A stretch of 64,000 nucleotides of DNA from Gorsachius magnificus (Eukaryota; Chordata; Aves; Pelecaniformes; Ardeidae). The stretch is from the NCBI GenBank assembly GCA_034008185.1, contig CM067109.1:59574801-59638800 (forward strand). Reading direction: 5' to 3'. Of the stretch, positions 37,701-49,072 are shown piece by piece (the stretch's first letter is position 1; every line of letters starts with the position of its first letter). A program made the position numbers and the translations under genes. The notes under the pieces were generated by a model. The model searched no databases. It was not told where the DNA came from and saw nothing but the letters and a program-made list of their open reading frames with translations.

Positions 37701-40700
37701 GAACACTTGCAAAAACTTTTGAAACATCATGACAGATGTGTTGCTTCTGTTTTTAAAGGCTTTCCAGATACACATTTTCACTGGATGGAGTCACAAGAAG
37801 ACTCAGACACCCCAAAAGAAATTCTCCTGAATATGTTGGATTTTGAAGGCAGAGGAGAAGGAAATCTAGCGTCTTACAAGCTTCTCTTTCATGTGTTCCT
37901 GCTTTTGTTTGTTCTCTGTCATGCTTATTATTTTGTTCTTTCTTTTGTGACTGGAAACAATTACTTAAACTTTTTTTAGCATTTTCCACTAATAGAAGAT
38001 TCACAGTAGCACACGCTTACTCATGTCAGACTTGGAAACAGCAGCTTGTTAACTACAGAACATTTGCTTGATTGCTCACACAGCCTAATGCAACATCTCA
38101 TGCAGTGTTCGAAAGTCACAGTCTGCCTAATTATCACCATTTAGAGATAGTGCTGAAAGACATTACTTTTGGAGCCCTGGCTGTGTAACTATGTTAGTAT
38201 TGCCCTTTGTCTGTGCTAATTAGGTTCGTAATGCAACGCTATTGTATCTGGTATCAGAGTTCCCTTCAGTATATTTGCATAGCACTGCAATGTGTGGTAC
38301 AGACAGGCCATAGGACCATAGCCTTACCACAACAATAGGGCCTGCTAGCATTTGCTTTTCTGTATGACAATGTGATACTACTATAGAAAGAGAAATACAC
38401 TTGAACTTTGTACCTGTGCAGCTATAAAGGAATGTGTCTGGAAAAAACACGTGGGCTTGATCTCTACCTCCATTCAGCAAAGGAGGTTTCTCAGGGTTCA
38501 GAGCTCCTGTTTAGCTAGGGAATAAAACCACATTTTCTTGACCTGTTACTAACTACTCATGACTCACACGTTGAAAAGACTTCCTAAACAGTTGCAATAA
38601 AACTTGCATGTAACTGTCTGCACATGCAAAAGCCAGATGCAAGTTCTTGTTTCGAAATACTAAAATACCCCACTGATACATGAGTGATGAACTTCTGAAT
38701 ACTTTTAGAATTTTCTCCCCCCAGTGATGTATGTGAGCACAGCTATACACCCATGTGCACAGCACCTCAAGAGCAGGATTTTATCAGTACCAAAACCCAC
38801 TGAAAATGCACTGCACCTCATGGTTAAATTCCCTGACATGAATCCTGAGTTCATTTTTCTCTAAAGATGATATCCTATTAAAAGGAAAAACATAAAACAG
38901 CACTGAAAGACTTAAGGACAAATGGTTCATTATCAGAGGGAGCAGAAACCCAAGGACGGGAGAAGGCATCTTTCTACATGAAAGATGTTGCAGTGGCCTT
39001 AGATTTCCCTGAAAGACAATCTTCCTCTGCCAGACAATGAACTGCGAGTTTTATACTCTATTGTCAGAGAAACCTGAGGCATGCACTGAGACCAGAATGT
39101 ACTTTGATTCAGCATCTCAAAGGGAAGGCAGAGCTTTGAGGAGAAAGCCACAAAAGCCAGCAGAAGTCTGCAGGGTACATGCTACAGTCTAGTACACACA
39201 TTTTCATTTGTTTTGTGTAATCATTGCTTTTGTAGCAATTAAAGATGCAAACATTTATACTAGTTGTGTTCATTCCAGGCTGCTTCAGATATGAAGCAGA
39301 ATTCTTATACTCCAATAACACAGCTTATTGTAAATTAACGAGTGTATCATTAGTGAACATGTAAAATCTTTATAAATGCAACCTCACCTTAAATCTATGC
39401 TTCTTTAAAAGGGTGAGTTCAAATCATTCTTTTATCTAAAATGACAATTCTACAGTCATTGCAATGTTATTTTAAAAAGTGTGAAACTAAAAAATTAGTC
39501 AATAAAAACTTTCACACATTTACTCTAACATTTTACTAATTTCTTCCCCTCCAGTGAAGATTTTGCACCAGTTTGCATCTATATCCTCTGAGCAGTAAAA
39601 TCAACAGGAAAAGAAAACAGTTTAGAATTTCTCCATGACTGTTCTGCCTAGGGATTAGATCACTTCAGATACATGTCCTGAAGTGGGAAACAGAATCAAT
39701 ATAATCTAGTTTTTGGCAGCTGGGAGAGCTCAATACTGATCAGTTTTCAAGTGAATGTATGGCAAAACTTAATTTAATTAATTAACTGCCAGAAATTTGC
39801 ATGCTTTCTGGTTGCAGTGCTGGCATTTTAACTCACCCAGATGCATCTCCCTCTTTCACTTTCAGAAAAGTTTTTACAACCTCTTTTCTCTTACATGCAG
39901 TTTTCCCTGTGGACCTGGTTTAGATTATGTAATTGACTTAAAAAAAACCCCCAGGAAATAATGGCAACACTCAGACTGGAAGTTCTGTCTACATGTTGTC
40001 AGCACCATATACACATGCCCTGCAGCCGCACAGTTACAAAAGCAACCAAAGAAACACTGCGTATCACAGAACTGTTCACTGACTAGGACAAATACAAGGA
40101 TATGTGGGTGGCTAAGCGGACACAGTCATGAATGAGGAATCCAGAAAGACTGAATTTATTTCTATAGTTGGCCGGACCACAGCAAGTAATTCAGGGGGGA
40201 GACAGTGTCCCATATTTCATTGGTTACAGAGAAGTGCACCTGTTCTGTTCAGAATAATAATATCAACAGTACACAATACTGTAGTTTTGTACTAAGGAAG
40301 GGATCAAGATGACTGATTTGCCAATTTGTAGACAAATGTTGTCTGAATTACCATGGCTTGTGAGTATATGTATGAAGAGCACTCTGATTTCTAGAGCATA
40401 GCTGAGTGACCAGCTTTGCTCAGTTAACTCTGTTGCTTGTGGAGCAGCAAAAAAAAAAAGGGGTGGAGGGGTAGGGGAGGGGGATATGGAATGAGAAATC
40501 AGTTCTCAGATACCAAAGACTTACACTCTTCTGAAAGCAGTCAGCAGAAATCCAGGTAATCCCTGCTAAAAAAGGTCTGCTTTCTTAAAAGCATTCAGGG
40601 CCCTTTTATAAGGCCTTCTCTCCTGCCCTTGTTTTCAGCAAACAAAATTCAGGCTTAGTGTTGACATGCTGATATGCCATAGCTCACATCTCCTTGGCAG

Positions 40701-43700
40701 TATGTAAGAATATAAGAAGTTTATGATATCGGCAATTACTAGACAGAAAGGAGAAACAGCCCTTGAACATTCACACAAATACAAGAGACCAATACATCTT
40801 AATTTCTTGTAAAGTGCATCCTTAATGAGCATGCTTAATATTATTTTTATATATATCCTTTTTTATTACTTTCATAAGCTGATCAAATCAGTAAAACTAG
40901 AAAGCTTTGGGGTTTTTTTAATATAACCTTACATACTCTTCAAAGACATGGCAGGAAAGGAACATAGAAGAGGGAAGAAAATTGCTTATTTTAATTAATA
41001 GAAGAAATAGAACTCTTTGTAGTTCTATACATTTCTAGAAATAAAAAAAAACCCTCTCTCCATATTAACATATCAGAGAATTGTCAGTCTTGAAACAGCA
41101 TGTTGAGTTTTAACTCCTGCCTAAGTCATGATCTAGAGGAAGGCTTTTGATGCAAAAGGCTTTGTTACTTATTGCTACTGAGAAGGCTCTAAGTTGCCCC
41201 TTACTGCATTTTCAGATTTCTAAAAATCCTTTCTAGTAAATCTTCCTGTGTGCAAATTTGCTTCAAAAATTGGTCTGTGGTAACTGATATGTAAAACCAA
41301 GGGAACATATAAATGAAATTACTAATGTGGTCCTAAAATACTATCTGTGCATGATGCTGGACTCTGTATACTGAACTTACTCATTTAGTAGCTCAGAACA
41401 GCACTGGGTCAGATTAGCATTGGCTCACAGATTTCCAGAGGAAAAAAAAAAATTTGATCATGTGATCTCACTCCTCTGTTAGAGACAACTGGATCTCACA
41501 TACGGATCCTGCAGTGATTGAGCATTCTATACCACCATCCCTGTGCAAATGCTTTGACAATGTGAAGATGCAATAAAAATATTAAATGTTCTGCATTGAC
41601 AAAATGATCCTGCAATGAGCTGTAACTACTGATGGTTCTAGCAAAACTCAGCCTGGACCTGTGCACCACTGGCTCTCCCAGGAGCATAAACTTGTTCTGG
41701 CTCAGGCATGGCACATGACTATGCTTCTCCCCAGTCAAGAATGTAAGCTGTTGAGGGAGGAAAGGTAAAAAACTTCATCAGCATAAAGCTAATACATATA
41801 AACTGCCTGAAGGAGTCTGAACCAGTGAAGTGAGTTTATACCAGATCATCACTCTGCCACAGTGCTTTTGATTTGGAACTGAGTCTTAAAACTGACTTTA
41901 GTGTATTGTCAATACATGTCCTCAGTCACCCATTTATAAAACAAAGTAATAGTATTTTTCTCATCGCAGATACTTTGTGGAAGAAATACATACTCTGTGA
42001 GATGTTTTAATATTTTGAAGCGGTGAACATAAATGTCCTCTACACCAACATCACCATCAAGCCCATCAAAGAGTGATTACATGACTAAGAAAAATGTGTT
42101 GGACTAGCACTTACAGCTCCAGATTTTCTGCAGTTACCTTGCTAGCTTATGTGATGTAAACAGCATAAAGTGTTAGCATGGAATTCAGTGCAGGGCAACC
42201 TACCCAATTTATAATTGCAGAAAATTAGGCTGTAAGGAGCAATCTACTAGTACAGCTAGTGGCAACTCATTATAAGGCTGGTTTTTGTATATCTGTGCAG
42301 GCTGCTGCTGTCAGACCCCGGGGCACTTAGCTGCCACCCTGGCAGTGTGAGGAGAAGAAAATTGTCACTGAGACTCATAACTTGTAATTTACTGACAGTT
42401 TTCTTACATCATATAGCACTGTTACTGAGTGTACGCATGGGCGGAAAAAAACATTCAGGTACCTGTTTGGTTCAGCACAAAGAAGAAAGAAGGAAGACAC
42501 TCTCTCCTACTTAAGGATATTTTTTTGCAGGAAGAGGAATCAGGGGGTCTGTCTGCTTTTATTCTTGGGCCTGGGACTTGGTGTTGCCGATTTACCACAT
42601 GTAAGTAGTGTCACTGCTATCTGCAGTTCTTAAAACTTCCTTTGCAAGAGTTCTGTGAGACAGTTCAATCTTGCTGGCTGAGGTGAAACAGAACATGTAG
42701 CAGTCCACCTTTAAGATCTGAAAGAAAATTTTGAGAAGCCCAGACGGTATTAGATTCTTCTCCGTCATCTTCCAAATACTCGTATCACCATGAGCTAGTT
42801 AATGCTGCAGATTTTGAATACATTAAGAAAGTGTCATCCACTCTAAAGATTCAGAGCTGAGCCAGATGGCACATCTGAGTGCGGTGTATTTGAGCCACTG
42901 TACTGCTACTGGTGTGAAAAGTGGAAATTGAAGCATCAGGGGATGAGACCAGAAGCTAGTTTACCAGAGATCTCTCTTGCAGCTCTGACCTAGGGAAGCC
43001 ATATAAGTGGCGTGACTATTGCACATTGATTTGAGTAAACATACAATGTAGTTGCTCTTGCTATCAGTTGTTATAAATACCATGGCAGATAAAAACCAGA
43101 GTGAAGTAAGGACCTTGAACAAAATAGAACAAAATGGAAGCAGCATGTCGAAATCTGCGATTTCGTTTCTTTAACACGTGCACACACACACAATAGCTCC
43201 TTCTGCACTTGGAATTCAATGTGCATGAGTCAGTGTATCCGATACCAGTAATTACAGCCATAACTGCACAGTTATTATGTAATCATCTCATGTAGCTTGG
43301 GAGCAGTCTATTCCATCAGGAATAAAAAGGTCCTGAGCAGACACTAAGGGCTTGTAACCATTCTCGAGCAACAAACACCTGTGCAGCTTTGGGTCACGTG
43401 GCAGGAGTACAGCCCCAGCACTCTGCTCCCAGAGAAGAGCTCAGGCCCCTGTAGAAGTAACGTTCCCCTAACGCAGCTGTGTGGCGAGTGAGGTCCTCCC
43501 AATCCCCTATCTTCTTCAGCAGGAAATTGTTGCACGTTCGTTCTCCCAGCTTCTTTTCCACATTCATTCGCCTACACTGATTTATAGCCTTCCTCCTCAA
43601 TACCCCACCTGAGGCCTGCAAAACTTAAACATGGAAAGTACATGGTGTTAGGTGAGTTAACAACTTGGACTTTTGGCCTTCTCAGGGAGTGCCCTGGCGG

Positions 43701-43897
43701 ATGCTGCAGTGACAGTCCTTGCATGGTCCCCCTCTGGGTGCACATATCTCCTGGTGGCCAGCCCAAAAGTAGTTTTATGTGAGCAGCAGTACTCAGAGCT
43801 CACATGCAATGCATGAGCGCAATCCTGGAGAAATGAAATGAAAGGCAAGGATGAGAGCATGCACCAGACTGTCACCCTTCAGTCCAGGCCGACAGGC
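34704..43897. other. Intergenic DNA, no supported gene
   Basis: About 9 kb of AT-rich DNA without repeats I can name, apart from an (AAC)n stretch of 18 bases at 35,107 and short homopolymers. All open frames are under 110 codons and unrecognisable. One splice-like exon candidate at 42,531-42,600 is listed separately. Confidence 0.55.
42531..42600 (+). other. Candidate spliced exon, 70 bases, weak
   Basis: A run of seven T followed by GCAG ends at 42,530, and a near-consensus donor CAT then GTAAGTAG starts at 42,601. The interval is open in one frame but has no recognisable protein content. It could be an exon of an upstream non-coding transcript or an upstream 5' UTR exon of the gene starting near 45 kb. 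Good splice pairs this close also arise by chance, so support is weak. Confidence 0.2.
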
Positions 43898-44497
43898 TGA
43901 AGGGATGCTAACGGGTTAACAAGAGACCTTTGTGAAGCCAACTGTAGCTGGAATGTGATAATAACCCTAAGAAAACAGAACATCCTTGAGGAGGATCCAG
44001 CTTAAAGTACTAACATTATGGTTTAGGTTAAACTTACTAACCATATGAGGTAAGAAACTGTAGATAAGAAACATAACAGTGTATGGAAAGTGCATCATTA
44101 GAGAAAAAAAAGAAGAGATTTGTAGTAAATTGCCTATCTTTGTTGCCGGCCTTGGAAAGCATGTAGGGGACGAAATGTCTAGCATTTTGTCTGTATGAGG
44201 ACAGCCAGGGATGGGAACCATGAGATATGGAGGTAAAGGGGAATGTTTCAAGGATGGGGAGCTGGAAGATACCGGCTGTGTTGTTCTGATAGCAGAGTGA
44301 GGGGGGGTAAACCCTGAAGTTCACCAAAAGGGCAAGGTGAAGAAGAGGCGTGGGTGAAGCAAATGACCCCTTAACACCACCGACTCAAATCACTGAGCAT
44401 GTGCAGCTGGGAGGAGACTATGTAAATGAGTCCTAGGAATTAATTTACCTATCCCTGCCTTTTCCGAGGAATACAATGAATATGTATGTAAAACTTG

Positions 44498-44505
44498 TAT
44501 ATAAA
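44498..44505 (+). promoter_or_regulatory. TATA box of LTR-C
   Basis: TATATAAA precedes a predicted transcription start around 44,525-44,535 by the usual 25-30 bases and AATAAA by about 70 bases. That spacing fits a U3/R junction with a short R. Transcription from here would run straight into the CpG island at 44,640. Confidence 0.65.
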
Positions 44506-44570
44506 CTATGCAATTAACCCTGTGTGGCGCGTACATTAGGAGGCATGATCCCCTATGTGTCCGGCGCTGC

Positions 44571-44576
44571 AATAAA
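44571..44576 (+). promoter_or_regulatory. Polyadenylation signal of LTR-C
   Basis: AATAAA in the sequence CTGCAATAAAGAATTCC, located where the R region of a retroviral LTR carries its poly(A) signal. If functional it could terminate transcripts arriving from the left before the second CpG island. Confidence 0.6.
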
Positions 44577-45000
44577 GAATTCCTGCTTAGAAGTTACCAA
44601 GACTACCGAGTCCTGACTTCGGCTTTTCACGGCTTCAAGGCCCGGCCCCGAACGAGTCCCGCCGGCCAAAAACGGCCCAAGAGGTGCTGCCACACTTCAG
44701 CGCGCCGCCGCGGCCTTGCACATCAAAGCGGCACGCAGCCCTTCTCGACCCCCCGCAGCCGCGTCTCCCCAGGACCCGGCACCCCCAACCACCTGCCGCT
44801 CACCCGCCCTGGGCCCCTGGGGTGCCCCCAGCAACCCTTTGCGCCCAGAGCGCCCGCAAACACCGGGCGAGAGGCGGCAAGCGATGGGGGGAGGCAGCCA
44901 GGGCCACGGCGAGCCGGTGGGGACGCGCAGGCAGCACAGCAGGGGGCCGCCGCCGCCGCCTCGGTACCCGCCGCTTCGCCACCGGGGGCGGGCGGGAGGA

Positions 45001-45086
45001 GCCGGCGGGCGGGCGGGGCATGGGCCGCGGCCCGCTGTGCCGTGCCGCGCCGCGCCGCCGCACGCCGCCACACACCGGCGCTGGAG
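45001..45086 (+). other. Probable non-coding first exon (3' end defined)
   Basis: The sequence CGCTGGAG is followed by GTGAGG at 45,087, a strong donor in the middle of the CpG island. The 5' limit is unknown, and 45,001 is only a placeholder after the Sp1-like cluster. The open frames of up to 266 codons across this region are GC-rich chance frames, several of which begin inside the LTR, and show no domain. I read this as a 5' UTR exon of the inferred GCNT1 gene. Confidence 0.45.
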
Positions 45087-45100
45087 GTGAGGGAGCGGCG

Positions 45101-45420
45101 GCGCTGCCGGCCGGGGGGTCGGGGGGCCGGCCCCCGGGGGGGGGGCCCGGCTGGCCGCGGGCTCCGGCCGGGCGAGGCGGCACCTCCGTGGGCGCAGCGC
45201 CTCTCTTCCTCTGCCTTCTTTCCCCCACGCCGTGGGGCGCCGGTCTCGGCGCGCGGCGTGGGGGGCTTCTGCGCGTGCTGCCTGCTTTTTTTCTGTTTTT
45301 GTGCTTAGGGCTGTAGCGTTCCCCCCCGGGGGAAGGTCTGCGGGGGGGCCGGGCGGCGGGGGGGGGCGGGGGCCCCCCCCGGGGGGGGGGGGGCCCGGGG
45401 GCCCCCGGTCCCCGCTGGGG
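45101..45420. repeat. G-run and C-run clusters within the CpG island
   Basis: Two clusters of long G and C runs (about 45,105-45,170 and 45,300-45,420) include a run of a dozen or more G directly after a C run. They can form G-quadruplexes or hairpins. They are also typical places for sequencing and assembly errors, so base-level detail here is unreliable. Confidence 0.85.
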
Positions 45421-45480
45421 AGCCCCGCCGGCAGCCGAGGCCGTGCCGGCTGCAGCCCGAGGGACTGACAGAAAACGGGT

Positions 45481-48400
45481 CTCATTTCTGGGCTTTTTGT
45501 GTTTGTTCATTTCGGGGGGGGGGATTTTTTTTGGGTTTTTTTTTTTGTTGTTGTTTTTTGGGTTTTTTTTTTGTTTTGTTTTCTGTGAACTTCCACGGGC
45601 TTCTGAGTCTCTTCGTTGTGGGGTTGTAGCTCTCGGGGGTGGTGGTGGGGACGGAGAGACCAGCAGCGTGTGAGGGAATGGCGAGGGGTGGGCTGCTGCC
45701 GGCTGCCGCGGGCTGAAGCTCTGCTGCGGCTGAAGCCTTTTTCTGCTGCCGCCTCGGGGAGAGCAGGGGCGGGCTGGGGGGTCTCTGTCCTCCCCGCTGA
45801 ATTCACTGAATAGCGTCCGACAGCAGGAAACCCTTAAGTAGTAAACTTACCGCCTAGTACCACGGAGTGGCTTTCCTAAAGTGGCAGTGTTTGCAATACG
45901 CTGCTTAGGTGGTCAGAGGTTGGTTGTTGTTTTAGGGTTCCCCCCCTCCCTCCCCTTCTTTTTAATTCTGCTGCTTTAAAACGGAGCTGTGGTACGTGCT
46001 GTTGCTTGAGGAAAACTTTGTGCGGATGTTATGTTAGGTCTCCCAAAGGAAATGTAAATATACTTGTTTCATGTTGCTTCTAAAAGGATCTTGCTTAAGG
46101 TGAAGGAACAGTAGGGTTTGTTCCTTCTGTTTTTTTAGTTACATATTTATGTAAATGTTTAGAGCTAACATTTGCATAATGTGAGGTGGAGGAGGGCTCA
46201 GATCAAAATTAAAACCCCAGAAACTCTTCCTAAAATGAACCCAACATAAGGAGCATCAGCAGCTTGGGAATTAGTGAATGTATATTGTAGCACACACTGG
46301 GTTTTTTTATGTCTCAATGCAAATTCATAGGATGGTTATCCCGTGGCTTATTATGGTAGGGTTGCTTTTTAATAAAGTTCATTAAACGGTCTCCTAAAAT
46401 TCTTTAACCTTCAAAGCAGAGAATATGTAGTCTGATGAATGCCTAATGTAGTTGTTACTTTGACTCTTCCAGAACCTAAAAACCATAAATAATTCTTAAT
46501 TTGTCACGTCTCTTCCTCCACCCAGATACTTTCTCCCATCCTTAATGTACTTTTTTGCCTTGTAGCCATCTCAAAAATTACTGACAAAACCAAAAATTGA
46601 ACACAAATATTTAAATCTGTTTTGTTTTTAAAGGTCAATTTCCAGTAATTAATACATTGAGGGCAAAAATAAAACATGATTGTAAAAGTGTTCCTCTTCA
46701 CTCTTTCTATTTTCCTGTATTGCATCTCTTTCCTGGATTCTTCTCCTCCCCCAATTAGATAAGACAGGGAGTGGAAAACTGTTTTCTAAGTTTAGGAATT
46801 GATCCTTAAACAGTTAAAAACAGCAGGAGATTTCTTTCACTGAGTTCAGTTGGTGCTAGTTTAGGGCTGTTTATAGTCTTTAGTTATGTATTTAGGTTGT
46901 CTTGATATTGGGAGAATTAAAACACGTGCCTGAAAATAAGCATATGCTTACATGGTTTGCTGTAGTAGTGTATGTGGAATGGTGGTGGTTTTTTTCAGTT
47001 CTCTAGCCTGTAGGTAGCTAAGTGAGTTCTCTTTTTTTTTTTTTTTACTTTTGACGCTAGCAGAATGGGCCAGAAACTATAAAAAAATACTTTCTCTGTG
47101 GTGGGCATAACGTGTTGAAAATGTGCTTACTGATTCTTGCAGCTCCACGTGTGCCGTGTCTGCTCTGTGCGTTTATGGTCTGTGTAACCAAGGCACATTA
47201 AGTGTGTTGGCATTCTCGGCTGCTTTAGGATGGAAGCTGGCAACAGCCTTTCCTTAGGACCTGGGCAGCTGTCTGTTAAGGTGCTGTCTCCCCTTCTCCC
47301 CCCCAGCTCCAGTTTGGTTTTAAGGGGAGATAAGAGCTGGCACAGCTGCTGTGCAGTTTTCAGCACTCTGTAGGGTACAGTGCTGTGCTAACCATTGCTG
47401 AGAGCCTGCCTAAGCATTTGGTCCTTCACAATGATTGCCAAATTTATCCTTGTTGGGGTTGCAGTGTGGTTACTTTGGTTGCTGCTGGTAATTACATGGT
47501 GCTGTAGTTGACATTTATATACTGTGGAAGCTAAAAAGCAAACCTCACTAATCAGGCAAAATGTGTGCTTAGAAGCATACAGATGAGCAGTTTGGTGTAT
47601 GCTGTAATGTTCAAACCCCCATATTGCTTAGAACTGAACAGCAAACTGCACAAGTTAAATGCGATTAAATGCTTCTCTAAATGAAGTCATACTGACAGTG
47701 CTAGGCAGGGATTGGGAATAGGGTCCTCATGCCTCCCCTGTGATCTAGTGTTAGGTACAGCTTGGACCATTCTTTAGCTTCTAGGTGTAATTCGTGTTTG
47801 AATCCATTTTGTACTATACCTGCTTGTTATGGGCCCACACCACTGATACTCTGAATTTTATTTTCCCTAAATAGATCAAGTGTCTGATTTGTCATCGCAG
47901 ATTCCTGCTGTGGTTAGGAGATCACGCATCTTGTGTTATTCTTCACATTTGTACAGTCCAGAAAGAGCTTTTTCTCCTTCTGTGTGAGGAAGAAACTTCA
48001 AGACCTCCCTGGAAACCCCATCTTTTACCTTCCCTCTTCATTCTCCAGTTGTGAACTAGAAAACCATATCAGCCTGTTGCGAGGTACAATATCTACCATT
48101 TTACTGTTATTTCCTCCTTGCTATAAACCCAGCTGTTTTATTTGTGATCAGCAAAGTAGGGAGAAGTTGTAGGTGTTGCAAGTGCCTTGTATGTGTTTTG
48201 TATTTTGAAATATGAGATTCTTAAAAACTAAAATAGTAAGCTAGCATTAGTTTCTTCAGTATGTCACGGCTATGATCTGCATCATAGTCAAGAAGTAAGT
48301 TACTTGTAAAATTTTGTGTGTGCTATGTACGTATATAGTCATAGGGTGCTTCTGTCTAGTAAAGCAGGTGCTGGATGATGGCCATTTCATAAACTCTGCT

Positions 48401-49028
48401 CATTTTTATTGCTAGCTCTTTTAGCTCAAGATTCATGTCTTGTGTGACCGCATGCCACCCAGCGAGCCCTCTGTGTTTGGTTCCCTTTGTTTTTTATGTG
48501 ATCCTTGCTGCTGCAGTATTTCAAATTTTATGGATAGTGATACACCTTTTAAAAATGTCTCTTTGAGGCCAGGAAACACCCATATTATATACCCTGGAGC
48601 TGAGACACAGAGGCTAAAAGATTCATCCAATGCTGTGTAAGAAATGCATGTCTGCAGGTCTTGGCCCTGTGTTAATAAGATGAATTTTGTCCTCTCTTAG
48701 GGGAGACCAATGCACTGTGAATCACAAAACTCATGAAAAAAGTACGAGGGATCTGGAATCTTGTTCTGCTTGGCTCATTTTGTATCTGTAAAAACTTACT
48801 GAGTTGACAGTTGTCTGGCACGTGAAGATATAAATTGGAAGGCCTATCTTGGTGTCCTTTTTTGCCTGACAGTAATGCAATGTTTGTATGAGACCATGCC
48901 TGGGTTTTACAGTGCAGCAGTTAGCACTACATGTGGGAAGGTGTGTGTGTGCAGTGGTATGCAGTTGGCTTGTCTGGCAGTTGTTGATGACAATAGGACA
49001 GTGACAGGGTTTTCTTTAACCCCTACAG
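45481..49028 (+). other. Inferred first intron, 5' part
   Basis: Sequence between the CpG-island donor and the candidate exon at 49,029. It opens with T-rich low-complexity DNA (45,520-45,585, runs of T broken by GGG and G), then turns into AT-rich unique DNA. No coding sequence or named repeat is seen. A C/T tract lies at about 45,940-45,960 and a T-run at about 47,032-47,046. Confidence 0.45.
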
Positions 49029-49072
49029 AAGAACCAAACACAACCTCCGGATAAGAACCAAAACCATCTCAG
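49029..49072 (+). other. Candidate internal 5' UTR exon, 44 bases
   Basis: A good acceptor (TTTTCTTTAACCCCTACAG ending at 49,028) and a near-perfect donor (CTCAG then GTAAGAAC at 49,073) bracket 44 A- and C-rich bases without an ATG. The position, downstream of the CpG-island first exon on the same strand, fits a small non-coding exon of the inferred GCNT1 transcript. There is no direct evidence of expression. Confidence 0.4.

Larger units (their letters stand above)
43898..44637 (+). mobile_element. Solo LTR of an endogenous retrovirus next to a CpG island (LTR-C)
   Basis: The 3' half has clear LTR architecture: a TATA box at 44,498-44,505, AATAAA at 44,571-44,576, then a U5-like tail. With the boundaries given, the element begins TGAAG and ends CTTCA, a perfect 5-bp inverted repeat. 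It is flanked by an exact 4-bp repeat AGGC (43,894-43,897 and 44,638-44,641), which would suit a class I (gammaretrovirus-like) insertion. An alternative shorter reading is 44,279-44,629 (TGTTGT...TTTCA) with imperfect 6-bp flanks CGGCTG and CGGCTT. No internal viral genes adjoin it, so it is a solo LTR. That it is an LTR is likely; the exact 5' edge is less so. Confidence 0.7.
44640..45480 (+). promoter_or_regulatory. Second CpG island, inferred GCNT1 promoter
   Basis: About 840 bases of very GC- and CpG-rich DNA with GGGGCGGGCGGG-type Sp1 sites near 44,990-45,020, flanked by AT-rich DNA on the right and the LTR on the left. It contains a consensus plus-strand donor at 45,086/45,087, so the promoter probably fires rightward. 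RFK is transcribed leftward from the other end of the window. In other vertebrates the head-to-head neighbour of RFK is GCNT1, whose coding sequence follows one or more non-coding 5' exons. The gene assignment is inference from synteny, since no GCNT1 coding sequence is in the window. Confidence 0.7.

Noticed and set aside
44508..45308. 266-codon plus-strand frame spanning LTR-C and the CpG island
   Set aside because: It begins inside the LTR R region and runs through CpG-rich DNA where stops are rare. The composition is Ala/Gly/Pro/Arg-rich with no domain, and competing frames of similar length exist on both strands.
44697..45510. Two minus-strand frames of 236 and 262 codons in the second CpG island
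   Set aside because: GC-driven open frames without any recognisable motif, overlapping the plus-strand donor and G-run clusters.
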